A DNA stretch of 7,862 bases from an uncultured Candidatus Melainabacteria bacterium (GTDB lineage: Bacteria > Cyanobacteriota > Vampirovibrionia > Gastranaerophilales > Gastranaerophilaceae). The translations under genes were made by a program, and so were the position numbers. Within the stretch, counting starts at the first letter, position 1. Each line of letters opens with the position of its first letter. The notes below the pieces were generated by a model. That model worked only from the letters and a program-made list of their open reading frames with translations, was not told where the DNA came from and ran no database searches. Shown one piece after another: positions 1 through 6,508 of this stretch. The stretch is taken from contig CALAFU010000136.1 in assembly GCA_937891325.1 (NCBI GenBank), positions 1 to 7,862 of the forward strand. The letters are read 5' to 3'.

Positions 1-54
1 CTAACAAAAACATTTTTAAAAACCAAACCAAAACGACAAACCAAACCAAAATAA
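1..54 (+). CDS. Possible C-terminal tail of an upstream gene (partial)
   Basis: Frame 1 is open from the left edge to a TAA at 52-54 and reads LTKTFLKTKPKRQTKPK, a basic Lys/Thr/Pro-rich tail. A strong plus-strand terminator starts 32 bases after the stop, so a plus-strand transcript very probably enters the window here. Frame 3 is also open, to a TAA at 60-62, so the reading frame is not certain. Seventeen residues of low-complexity sequence do not identify the protein. Confidence 0.33.
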   Translation, partial: LTKTFLKTKPKRQTKPK

Positions 55-73
55 CTAAATAACCAAAACCAAA
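20..73 (+). repeat. Short AAACCAAACC direct repeats
   Basis: The 14-mer AAACCAAACCAAAA occurs at 20-33 and again exactly at 38-51, 18 bases apart. A degenerate third copy lies at 61-73. The 18-base period is a multiple of three, so the first two copies would encode a repeated Lys/Pro/Thr tail if frame 1 is coding. The third copy lies past the frame-1 stop. Confidence 0.45.
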
Positions 74-86
74 GAAAAAACTTTAC

Positions 87-111
87 GACCACCGAAAGGT
101 GGTCTTTTTTT
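87..111 (+). terminator. Rho-independent terminator of the upstream gene
   Basis: Perfect 7-bp stem GACCACC (87-93) / GGTGGTC (98-104) with a GAAA tetraloop (94-97), followed directly by seven T (105-111). This is a canonical intrinsic terminator for plus-strand transcription. An A-rich run upstream (71-80) could give weaker termination on the other strand. Confidence 0.85.
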
Positions 112-219
112 GTGATTTTGCGTAGGCTGAAGCGAAGCGAAACGCCGAATTAGTGAGGACATAGCGAATGACAACGTAAGTGAAATGAGCGACTCGTCCG
201 AGTGAAGCAATAATCACAA
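110..219. repeat. 110-bp element with 8-bp inverted ends, purine-rich
   Basis: The stretch is bounded by TTGTGATT (110-117) and its exact reverse complement AATCACAA (212-219). Its interior is richer in G than its surroundings and strongly purine-biased on the plus strand. AGCGA occurs four times (131-135, 136-140, 163-167, 188-192), and a small ACTC/GAGT hairpin lies at 192-203. No open reading frame of interest or RNA-gene signature was found. It resembles dispersed non-coding intergenic repeats, but with one copy in the window its repetitive nature is inferred. The left end overlaps the T-tract of the preceding terminator. Confidence 0.35.
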
Positions 220-340
220 TCAAATAATTTTATAATAGTGCGAACATTGCTGTTTTATGCAATGGCGTACAAGTCATTAAGCCTATAAGACTATAAGTCA
301 TCTATAATCAAAAGCATTGTGTATAAACATTCAATATTAT
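220..340. other. Non-coding spacer with short repeats
   Basis: No gene seen. It holds a 6-bp hairpin, CATTGC (245-250) / GCAATG (259-264) with an 8-base loop, and short direct repeats: CTATAAG at 283-289 and 291-297, AAGTCAT at 271-277 and 295-301. A TATAAT at 231-236 has no credible -35 partner. A small RNA cannot be excluded but nothing specific supports one. Confidence 0.4.
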
Positions 341-456
341 GTCATTCTGAACTTGTTTCAGAATCTCATAAATGTTAAGGTGCCACCGGAAGATTAATAA
401 GATCCCGAATAACTACTCTTTATTTGTTTTCTATTAATTCTACGTTTCGGGATGAC
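341..456 (+). repeat. Palindromic two-hairpin repeat, copy 1
   Basis: The element starts GTCATTCTGAA (341-351) and ends TTCGGGATGAC (446-456), which are inverted repeats at 9 of 11 positions. The left arm is a perfect 8-bp hairpin, ATTCTGAA (344-351) / TTCAGAAT (357-364), with loop CTTGT. The right arm is ATCCCGAA (402-409) / TTCGGGAT (446-453), also 8 bp but with a 36-base loop where copy 2 has 5 bases, so the right arm looks interrupted. Eighteen bases of the left arm (341-358), and the following CAGAATCTCATA, recur in copy 2 at 1574-1686. The design recalls dispersed palindromic intergenic repeats of many bacteria, including Rickettsia palindromic elements. It carries no gene. Confidence 0.8.
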
Positions 457-510
457 ATTAGGTTTTATGTTGAAACAATTATTTTAATAATAGTTCGACT
501 TATCCACTTA

Positions 511-540
511 TTGCCTTAACGTCTTAACCTCTTTTATAAC
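511..540 (+). promoter_or_regulatory. Candidate sigma70-type promoter for lpxA
   Basis: TTGCCT (511-516; 4 of 6 to TTGACA), an 18-bp spacer and TATAAC (535-540; 5 of 6 to TATAAT). It would give a 5' leader of roughly 90 bases before lpxA. The spacer contains the direct repeat CTTAAC (515-520, 523-528). A perfect TATAAT at 593-598 is closer to the gene but has no recognisable -35. Confidence 0.4.
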
Positions 541-635
541 GATATTAAAATTATATAAAAATTCTAAGAAATCCTAATTTTTAGTATATATTTATAATAT
601 AGAAACTACATAATCTAATTAGGAGAAATAAAATA

Positions 636-1475
636 ATGATACATCCATCAGCAATTGTCCATGAATCAGCAAAAATCGCAGAAGATGCAATCATCGGACC
701 AAATGTCGTTATCGGCGAAAACGTTACTATCGGTAGCGGAACAAGAGTTATCGCAAATGCGTTCATCGAATTTGCAGAAATCGGTAAAAACTGTACAATC
801 AGCCCATTCGCTACAATTGGCTCTGAACCTCAAGATTTAGGTTACAAAGGCGAACCTACAAAAGTAGTTATTGGTGATGACGTTATCATTAAAGAAAATG
901 CAACAGTACACAGAGGCGCTGCTTGTGGTGATTTCACAACTCGTATTGGTAACAAATGTTTGTTAATGGCTGGTACTCACGTTGCTCATAACTGCGTTTT
1001 AGCAGATCAAGTAATTATGGCTAACTTAGCAACTCTAGGCGGTCACTGTCACGTAGGTTTTGGTGCTTGGTTAGGCGGAATGACAGTATTCCACCAAAAC
1101 GTTAGAATCGGTGATATGGCTATTATCAGCGGTTTCTCAGCATCAAGACAAGACATCTTACCTTACTCAAAAGGTGAAGGCAGACCTCCTGTTCCATCTG
1201 GATTAAATGTTGTTGCAATGCGCAGACGTGGGGTTTCTAAAGAAAACAGAATTAATACTAATGAAGCATTTAAACTTTTAGTTTCACCTGAATACAACAC
1301 AACTCAAGCGATTGAAAAAATTAAAGAAACAATTCCAATGAACGAATACATCGAAAACATGATTAAGTTCATTCAAGAATCAAAACGAGGAGTTCTTTTG
1401 AAATCTCACAAAACAGGTCATCACTCTTTAGAAGCTGAAGATGTGGCTGAAGAACCTGTTTTAGCTAACGTGTAA
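636..1475 (+). CDS. lpxA: Acyl-ACP--UDP-N-acetylglucosamine O-acyltransferase LpxA
   Basis: Cytoplasmic enzyme of the first lipid A step: it transfers a 3-hydroxyacyl chain from acyl carrier protein to the 3-OH of UDP-GlcNAc. The 279-residue protein opens with left-handed beta-helix hexapeptide repeats (about 1-185), followed by a helical C-terminal domain. Family signatures are IGSEPQDLGYKGE (61-73), HVAHNC with the catalytic His118, FHQNVRIG (152-159) and GLNVVAMRRRGVS (189-201). By alignment to E. coli, Gly166 sits at the Gly173 acyl-ruler position. A polar, partly acidic tail of about 20 residues extends beyond the E. coli length (262). AGGAG at 621-625 lies 10 bases before the ATG. The gene stands alone on the plus strand, convergent with the operon holding lpxD, lpxC and fabZ, although these genes commonly cluster in one direction. 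Confidence 0.96.
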   Translation: MIHPSAIVHESAKIAEDAIIGPNVVIGENVTIGSGTRVIANAFIEFAEIGKNCTISPFATIGSEPQDLGYKGEPTKVVIGDDVIIKENATVHRGAACGDFTTRIGNKCLLMAGTHVAHNCVLADQVIMANLATLGGHCHVGFGAWLGGMTVFHQNVRIGDMAIISGFSASRQDILPYSKGEGRPPVPSGLNVVAMRRRGVSKENRINTNEAFKLLVSPEYNTTQAIEKIKETIPMNEYIENMIKFIQESKRGVLLKSHKTGHHSLEAEDVAEEPVLANV

Positions 1476-1507
1476 ACTTAACTTATACAATATAAATACA
1501 AGATACC

Positions 1508-1540
1508 AATAGGCGGTCGAGTGAAACTAGACCGCCTATT
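1508..1540 (+). terminator. Hairpin terminator of lpxA
   Basis: Perfect 11-bp stem AATAGGCGGTC (1508-1518) / GACCGCCTATT (1530-1540) with an 11-base loop, 32 bases after the lpxA stop. The following sequence is T-rich but broken by A (attaatttt), so it is a moderate intrinsic terminator for the plus strand. Confidence 0.65.
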
Positions 1541-1573
1541 ATTAATTTTAATAAATTTGAAATATGACCTAAT

Positions 1574-1686
1574 GTCATTCTGAACTTGTTTGACAAAGTG
1601 AACAGGCGAAAGATGAGCCTTGTGAACCTGTCCCCCGTGTGGCAGAATCTCATATTATAGAGACCCTGAACTAAATTCAGGGTGAC
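1574..1686 (+). repeat. Palindromic two-hairpin repeat, copy 2, with a 51-bp insert
   Basis: The first 18 bases (1574-1591) are identical to 341-358 of copy 1. Copy 1 continues directly with CAGAATCTCATA; here that sequence appears only at 1643-1654, after 51 extra bases (1592-1642). The right arm is intact: ACCCTGAA (1663-1670), loop CTAAA, TTCAGGGT (1676-1683), then GAC. It mirrors the left arm of copy 1 (8-bp stem, 5-base loop). The insert itself holds a small inverted pair, ACAGG (1602-1606) / CCTGT (1627-1631). No gene is present. Confidence 0.8.
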
Positions 1687-1714
1687 GTAAGAGTAAATAT
1701 TAAAATCTAATGTT

Positions 1715-1757
1715 TAACCAAACGGGGCGACGTTTTCAACGTCGCCCCGTTTGGTTA
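1715..1757. terminator. 20-bp perfect hairpin between convergent lpxA and fabZ
   Basis: A perfect 20-bp stem (1715-1734 with 1738-1757; core ACGGGGCGACGT) closes a 3-base loop, the strongest hairpin in the window. It lies 14 bases beyond the fabZ stop, where the minus-strand operon should end, yet the clear T-tract (1758-1762, TTTTT) is on the plus-strand side. On the minus strand the hairpin is followed by AAACATTAGATTTTA, without a run of T. It may stop both converging transcripts, but the sequence best supports termination on plus. Confidence 0.75.
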
Positions 1758-1771
1758 TTTTTAATTAATTA

Positions 1772-2221
1772 TTACTTAATGCAAACTGTCATATCAGCTT
1801 CAACGACAACTTTGCCGTCTACCATGCCAACACCGTGAGATTTGCCGATAGGACCTTTTAATTTTTGTAATTCAATTCTCATATCTAATCTATCTCCAGG
1901 GCGAACAATGCCTTTGAATCTAGCGTTTTCGATACCTGCAAATAGTGCCAATTTACCTTGGAATTTTTCCATTGATAATAACACAGGAGCTGAACATTGA
2001 GCCATTGCTTCAATTTGTAGAACACCTGGCATAATTGGGTTGTTTGGGAAGTGACCTTGGAAAAATGGTTCGTTCCAAGTTAAGTTTTTGTAGCCTTCTG
2101 CGTACTCACCAGCTACACATTTAGTGATTCTGTCAACTAACAAGAATGGATATCTGTGTGGGATTAAATCCAAAATTTGTTGTGAATCATAAGTTAATAT
2201 TGTTTTTTGCTCGTCTGTCAT
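1772..2221 (-). CDS. fabZ: 3-hydroxyacyl-ACP dehydratase FabZ
   Basis: Cytoplasmic hot-dog-fold dehydratase of type II fatty acid synthesis, converting 3-hydroxyacyl-ACP to trans-2-enoyl-ACP. It competes with LpxA and LpxD for the same 3-hydroxyacyl-ACP pool, which fits its place beside lpxC and lpxD. At 149 residues it is normal length. Visible signatures are LIPHRYPFLLVDR (19-31), the catalytic His57 in FFQGHFPNNPIMPGVL and the catalytic Glu71 in EAMAQ, ending with the core strand around FKGIVRPGD. The start is set by an AAGGAG-type site (plus positions 2230-2235), 8 bases upstream and overlapping the lpxC stop codon. The gap to lpxC is 12 bases. It is the last gene of the operon; a 20-bp hairpin follows. 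Confidence 0.96.
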   Translation of the reverse strand: MTDEQKTILTYDSQQILDLIPHRYPFLLVDRITKCVAGEYAEGYKNLTWNEPFFQGHFPNNPIMPGVLQIEAMAQCSAPVLLSMEKFQGKLALFAGIENARFKGIVRPGDRLDMRIELQKLKGPIGKSHGVGMVDGKVVVEADMTVCIK

Positions 2222-2233
2222 TTTTTATGCTCC

Positions 2234-3049
2234 TTATTCGCATTTTATTAATTTACTTTTTAGTTTAAGCGCTGTTTTTACGTGAACGGCATGTCCTGCT
2301 TCCTTCGCTATAATTTGCGCTTTCAAATATAGTGGGTTTACACCTGTTAAGTACAAATCGCCAATTATGTCCAAAATTTTGTGTTTAATTGGTTCTCTAT
2401 CGCTTCTCAATTTTGTTGTGTAACCGCCATCATCTGTAAAGCCAACTGTATTTTCTTGAGTAACACCTTTAGCGTATCCAAAAAATTGGAATTTTTTAAG
2501 GTCATGCAAGAAACCAAAAGTTCTAGCTTCAATAATTTCGTTTTGGTTTTTCATAGTGAAACTTGCCCAACGATTTTTCATATCTGGGTGGTCGTAATTT
2601 ACGCCGTAAGAAATTCTTAATTCATCGTCAGGAACAATTACGACATGAGTTTTACCATTCAAATATGAAACAGGTTCTAATAGCGTATAATAAACAGGTT
2701 TAGACTTTTCTACGCCCACTTTTTTAAACGCTTTAACCCATTCGTAAGAACTTCCGTCTAAAATAGGCATTTCAGGTTTGTCAATGTAAACATCAATAGA
2801 ATCAATGTTACAGAACGCACAAGCTGCCATAAAGTGTTCAATAAGCATTACTTGACGATTGCCGTTGCCAACACAAACACAGTGGCTTGTAGAGCAAACA
2901 TTGTCAACATCTGCAACGATTGCATCATCATAACCGTCTAGGTAAAATTTGATTTTACCTGATGTAGAAGGTTTGATTAGCACGCTACATTCATGATTTT
3001 TCATCAATGTATTGCCTTTTATTGAAAGTTCTTTTTTTATTGTAGCCAT
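2234..3049 (-). CDS. lpxC: UDP-3-O-acyl-N-acetylglucosamine deacetylase LpxC (divergent)
   Basis: Zinc deacetylase of the committed lipid A step, removing acetate from UDP-3-O-acyl-GlcNAc. Counterparts of all the main E. coli active-site residues are present: Glu71 and His72 (IEHFMAA), Thr177 (ARTFGF), His223, Lys224 and Asp227 (KHKILDIIGDLYLTG) and His253 (AGHA). PILDGSS (95-101) is also typical. Two things are unusual. The N-terminal GVGLHxG motif is replaced by GNTLMKN (12-18), and Cys residues cluster near the zinc site (52, 57, 59, 77, 80). At 271 residues it is shorter than E. coli LpxC (305). The gap to lpxD is 10 bases. The upstream ribosome site is weak (AAGAG), so translation may be coupled to lpxD. 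Confidence 0.92.
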   Translation of the reverse strand: MATIKKELSIKGNTLMKNHECSVLIKPSTSGKIKFYLDGYDDAIVADVDNVCSTSHCVCVGNGNRQVMLIEHFMAACAFCNIDSIDVYIDKPEMPILDGSSYEWVKAFKKVGVEKSKPVYYTLLEPVSYLNGKTHVVIVPDDELRISYGVNYDHPDMKNRWASFTMKNQNEIIEARTFGFLHDLKKFQFFGYAKGVTQENTVGFTDDGGYTTKLRSDREPIKHKILDIIGDLYLTGVNPLYLKAQIIAKEAGHAVHVKTALKLKSKLIKCE

Positions 3050-3059
3050 TTCTTTACTC

Positions 3060-4154
3060 TTAGTTTTCTTCAGTATCTTCTAAAAATGTTTTTAACATTG
3101 GTTCGTATTTTTTGAATTTAGCAATTAATTCGCCAGCGTCTTTCATTGTTTTCAATTGTTTGATGAATTCTTTTCTTGGAACTGCTGGAGTACCAACTAC
3201 GATTGATTTTTCTGGGAATGATTTGCTTACACCAGCTGCTGCTGCAACAATGCTGTCGCTTCCGATGCTGATGTGGTCTGCTAAACCTGCTTGACCAGCG
3301 ATTACAACTCTGTCACCGATTACACAGCTACCAGCGATACCAACTTGAGAAACAATCATACAACCTTTACCGATACGGCAGTTGTGACCAATCATTACTA
3401 AGTCGTCGATTTTTGTATCATCGCCAATCATTGTGTTTTCAATTGTACCTCTGTCGATTGTTGTATTAGCACCAATTTCAACGTTGTTGCCGATTACAAC
3501 TGAACCAAGTGATGGAATTTTAAAGATTTTTTGTTCTTTGTTTTCCATTTTGATTTCGCCGTCTTTTCTAGCTTGTTCAATATTATCAGGATTTTCAGTT
3601 ACAAAGCTGAAGCCGTCAGCGCCTAGAGATACGCCATGGTGTAAGATACAACGGTCACCAACTACAACTCTGTCGCCGATGTTTACGCCAGCGTGGAAGA
3701 AGCAGTTTGCACCGATTTTTGCGTTGTTACCAATGTATGAGTTTGGTAAGATTTTTGTATTTTCGCCAACCACTGCACCCTTTGAAATTACTACGTTTGC
3801 ACCGATTGAAGCGCTTTCTGCAACTTGTGCTTCTGGGTGAATTACTGCTGTTGGGTGGTAGCCGTCGTTTACTCTAGGTTCTTCGTAGAATAATGTTAAT
3901 AATTTCATCATTGCAAGTCTTGGTCTTTCAACCTCGATAGTTGTTACTCCGTCAAGATTTACACCTAATGGAACTAAAACAGCTTTTGCTTTTGATTTTG
4001 CTACGTTGCCGATTTCTTCTTCGCTCAATGCTAAAGCTAACATGTGTTCGTCACATAGCAATGGTGGTGCTATCATTTGAATTTTTGCATCTTCAACTTT
4101 TGTTAGCATACCGCCTACGATTTGCGAAATTTCTTCTACTGAAAATTCCTTCAT
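3060..4154 (-). CDS. lpxD: UDP-3-O-acylglucosamine N-acyltransferase LpxD
   Basis: Third lipid A enzyme: it adds a 3-hydroxyacyl chain from ACP to the free amine made by LpxC. The 364-residue protein has an N-terminal uridine-binding domain (about 1-98), then a long left-handed beta-helix of hexapeptide repeats (about 100-320) and a helical C-terminus for acyl carrier binding. Signatures are GADGFSF (178-184), KIPSLG (212-217), NTTIDRGT (230-237) and the catalytic His257 in MIGHNCRIG. Between GFSF and KIPSLG lies a charged loop (about 185-211) longer than that of E. coli. A strong AAAGGAGA site (plus 4163-4170) lies 8 bases before the start. The 22-base gap to the adenylyltransferase gene places it inside the operon. 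Confidence 0.96.
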   Translation of the reverse strand: MKEFSVEEISQIVGGMLTKVEDAKIQMIAPPLLCDEHMLALALSEEEIGNVAKSKAKAVLVPLGVNLDGVTTIEVERPRLAMMKLLTLFYEEPRVNDGYHPTAVIHPEAQVAESASIGANVVISKGAVVGENTKILPNSYIGNNAKIGANCFFHAGVNIGDRVVVGDRCILHHGVSLGADGFSFVTENPDNIEQARKDGEIKMENKEQKIFKIPSLGSVVIGNNVEIGANTTIDRGTIENTMIGDDTKIDDLVMIGHNCRIGKGCMIVSQVGIAGSCVIGDRVVIAGQAGLADHISIGSDSIVAAAAGVSKSFPEKSIVVGTPAVPRKEFIKQLKTMKDAGELIAKFKKYEPMLKTFLEDTEEN

Positions 4155-4176
4155 TCTTTTTGTCTCCTTTATATAA

Positions 4177-4652
4177 TTATGAATTTTTCATTTTTTCTAT
4201 TGTCGATGTGGTTGATTTTCCTTGTACAAATTCAATGAATTTTACATTGATGTGGTTTTTCAAAATTACATCTTTCTCCTCTTTTGGAAGGGTCTCAAGG
4301 GTGTAATCAGCTCCTTTTGTATGGAAGTCAGGTTTTATTCTATCTAATAGACCACAAGGTGACTTCTCATCAAATATTACCACATAATCAACGCAAGATA
4401 AAGCACATAATATCTCAGCTCGGTCTAATTCAGTGTTAATCGGGCGATTTTCCCCTTTAATTTTCTTAACAGAAGCGTCTGAATTTAACATTACGACTGA
4501 AACATCTGCTACTTCTTTTGTTTTTTGCAAATATCTTACGTGTCCTACGTGTAAAATGTCATAACAACCGTTTGTTGTTACAACGGTTTTGCCTTTTTTT
4601 TGTAAATCTCTTACGATTGCAACGATATCGTCTTGTGTAACAAGTTTACCCA

Positions 4653-4653
<1 letters not shown>
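4177..4653 (-). CDS. hldE: D-glycero-beta-D-manno-heptose 1-phosphate adenylyltransferase (stand-alone HldE C-terminal/RfaE2 type)
   Basis: Nucleotidyltransferase that converts heptose 1-phosphate and ATP to ADP-heptose, the sugar donor for the LPS inner core. The 158-residue protein shows TTNGCYDILHVGH (26-38), with the HxGH ATP-binding motif, then ENRPIN, SCVDYVVIFDE, TKGADYT and a terminal GKSTTST; the last two are typical of the heptose enzymes. Only the adenylyltransferase domain is present, so the sugar kinase must be encoded elsewhere. The start is the ATG at 4653, which shares one base with the asd stop (TAATG), a hallmark of translational coupling. An in-frame ATG at 4686 would add 11 residues inside asd and is less likely, because homologues begin near MGKLV. 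A glycerol-3-phosphate cytidylyltransferase is a weaker alternative. Confidence 0.88.
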
Positions 4654-5669
<1,016 letters not shown>

Positions 5670-5691
5670 TTTTAGTTTTTTCCTTTTATTC

Positions 5692-6438
5692 TTATAAAAT
5701 GTTGTCTAATCCGTAAGTAAAGTTTTTGTGTTCATACGCATATTTTACAGCCATCATAACCCCTGGCATGTAACAAGTTCTGTTTGTTGAGTCGTGACGG
5801 ATTGAAAGAATTTGTCCGTCAGAGCCAAACAAAACCTCTTGAGATGCCATATATCCAGGCATTCTAACAGAGTGAATATGAATATTATCGTATGAATTAG
5901 CACCTCTTGCGCCTTCAATAGTTTCAGTTTCTTCGCAGTTGCCTGTTGTGAAGGATTTGTTTGCTTCTGCCATAAGTTGAGCTGTTTTAACCGCTGTACC
6001 TGACGGTGCATCCTTCTTTTGGTTATGGTGAAGTTCAATAATTTCAGCATTATCAAAATATTTTGCTGCCATTTGAGCGAATTTCATCATTAAAACTGCA
6101 CCCGTTGAGAAATTTGGAGCAATAAAGCAAGCAACTTTGTTCTTTTCAGAAAGTTGTTTTAATTCTTCAATTTGCTCGTCTTTCAAGCCTGTTGTACCGA
6201 TTACGATGTTAATTCCGTTATTCAAGCAATATAGAGCATTTTCATAAATTGATTTTGGTTGAGTAAAATCTACCAAAATATCTATTTCTTTTGATTTGTG
6301 GGCTTCTTCAATAGAGTTGAATTCACCATTCACAATATCAATTTTTGCAACTAATTCAGTTTCGTTGTCCGCATTAACCGCTTTAACTACTTCTTGACCC
6401 ATCTTTCCGTTTGCACCGCAAACTGCAACTTTAATCAT
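5692..6438 (-). CDS. dapB: 4-hydroxy-tetrahydrodipicolinate reductase DapB
   Basis: NAD(P)H-dependent reductase making tetrahydrodipicolinate in the diaminopimelate/lysine pathway, two steps after Asd. The 248-residue protein has the dinucleotide-binding GANGKMG (8-14), VDFTQP (56-61), GTTG (81-84), APNFSTGAVLMMKFA (107-121) and the signature HHNQKKDAPSGTA (137-149), in which His137 and Lys141 match the E. coli catalytic pair. It is somewhat shorter than E. coli DapB (about 273). AGAGG (plus 6447-6451) lies 8 bases before the ATG. It is the first gene of the envelope operon. dapA, which encodes the step between Asd and DapB, is not in the window. Confidence 0.96.
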   Translation of the reverse strand: MIKVAVCGANGKMGQEVVKAVNADNETELVAKIDIVNGEFNSIEEAHKSKEIDILVDFTQPKSIYENALYCLNNGINIVIGTTGLKDEQIEELKQLSEKNKVACFIAPNFSTGAVLMMKFAQMAAKYFDNAEIIELHHNQKKDAPSGTAVKTAQLMAEANKSFTTGNCEETETIEGARGANSYDNIHIHSVRMPGYMASQEVLFGSDGQILSIRHDSTNRTCYMPGVMMAVKYAYEHKNFTYGLDNIL

Positions 6439-6459
6439 AAAATCTACCTCTTTTCATTA

Positions 6460-6488
6460 ATTTTACTTAAAATATGGCAAATTTTCAA
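6460..6488 (-). promoter_or_regulatory. Sigma70-type promoter of the dapB-fabZ operon
   Basis: On the minus strand TTGAAA (plus 6483-6488; 5 of 6 to TTGACA) and TAAAAT (plus 6460-6465; 5 of 6 to TATAAT) are separated by exactly 17 bp. The start site would fall around 6452-6454, about 15 bases ahead of dapB and just upstream of its AGAGG ribosome site, giving a short leader. This is the only good promoter seen for the six-gene operon. Confidence 0.65.
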
Positions 6489-6502
6489 ATATATGTTAAG
6501 AT
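6474..6502 (+). promoter_or_regulatory. Weak candidate promoter for rnhC
   Basis: ATGGCA (6474-6479; 4 of 6 to TTGACA), a 17-bp spacer and TAAGAT (6497-6502; 4 of 6 to TATAAT). Start of transcription would fall at or next to the rnhC ATG (6509), implying a leaderless or nearly leaderless mRNA. The site overlaps the -35 of the divergent dapB promoter. Confidence 0.3.
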
Positions 6503-6508
6503 TTTAAT

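Noticed and set aside
20..73. AAACCAAACC repeats as a CRISPR or telomere-like array
   Set aside because: Only two exact copies of 14 bases with 4-base spacing, in low-complexity sequence next to a terminator.
220..340. Small RNA or tRNA gene in the left intergenic region
   Set aside because: No cloverleaf or known RNA motif was recognised; the single 6-bp hairpin and isolated TATAAT are not sufficient.
341..1686. lpxA as cargo of an insertion sequence or transposon
   Set aside because: No transposase is present, the flanking repeats are small non-coding hairpin elements, and no target duplication was found; simple inversion explains the layout better.
3433..3840. 135-codon plus-strand open frame inside lpxD
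   Set aside because: Antisense to the hexapeptide repeats of LpxD, whose repetitive codons keep the opposite frame open.
3941..4306. 121-codon plus-strand open frame across lpxD and the adenylyltransferase gene
   Set aside because: It is antisense to two well-supported genes, is leucine- and phenylalanine-rich low-complexity sequence and has no family motif.
5754..6056. 100-codon minus-strand open frame inside dapB
   Set aside because: Same-strand out-of-frame shadow of the conserved catalytic region of DapB; no motif of its own.
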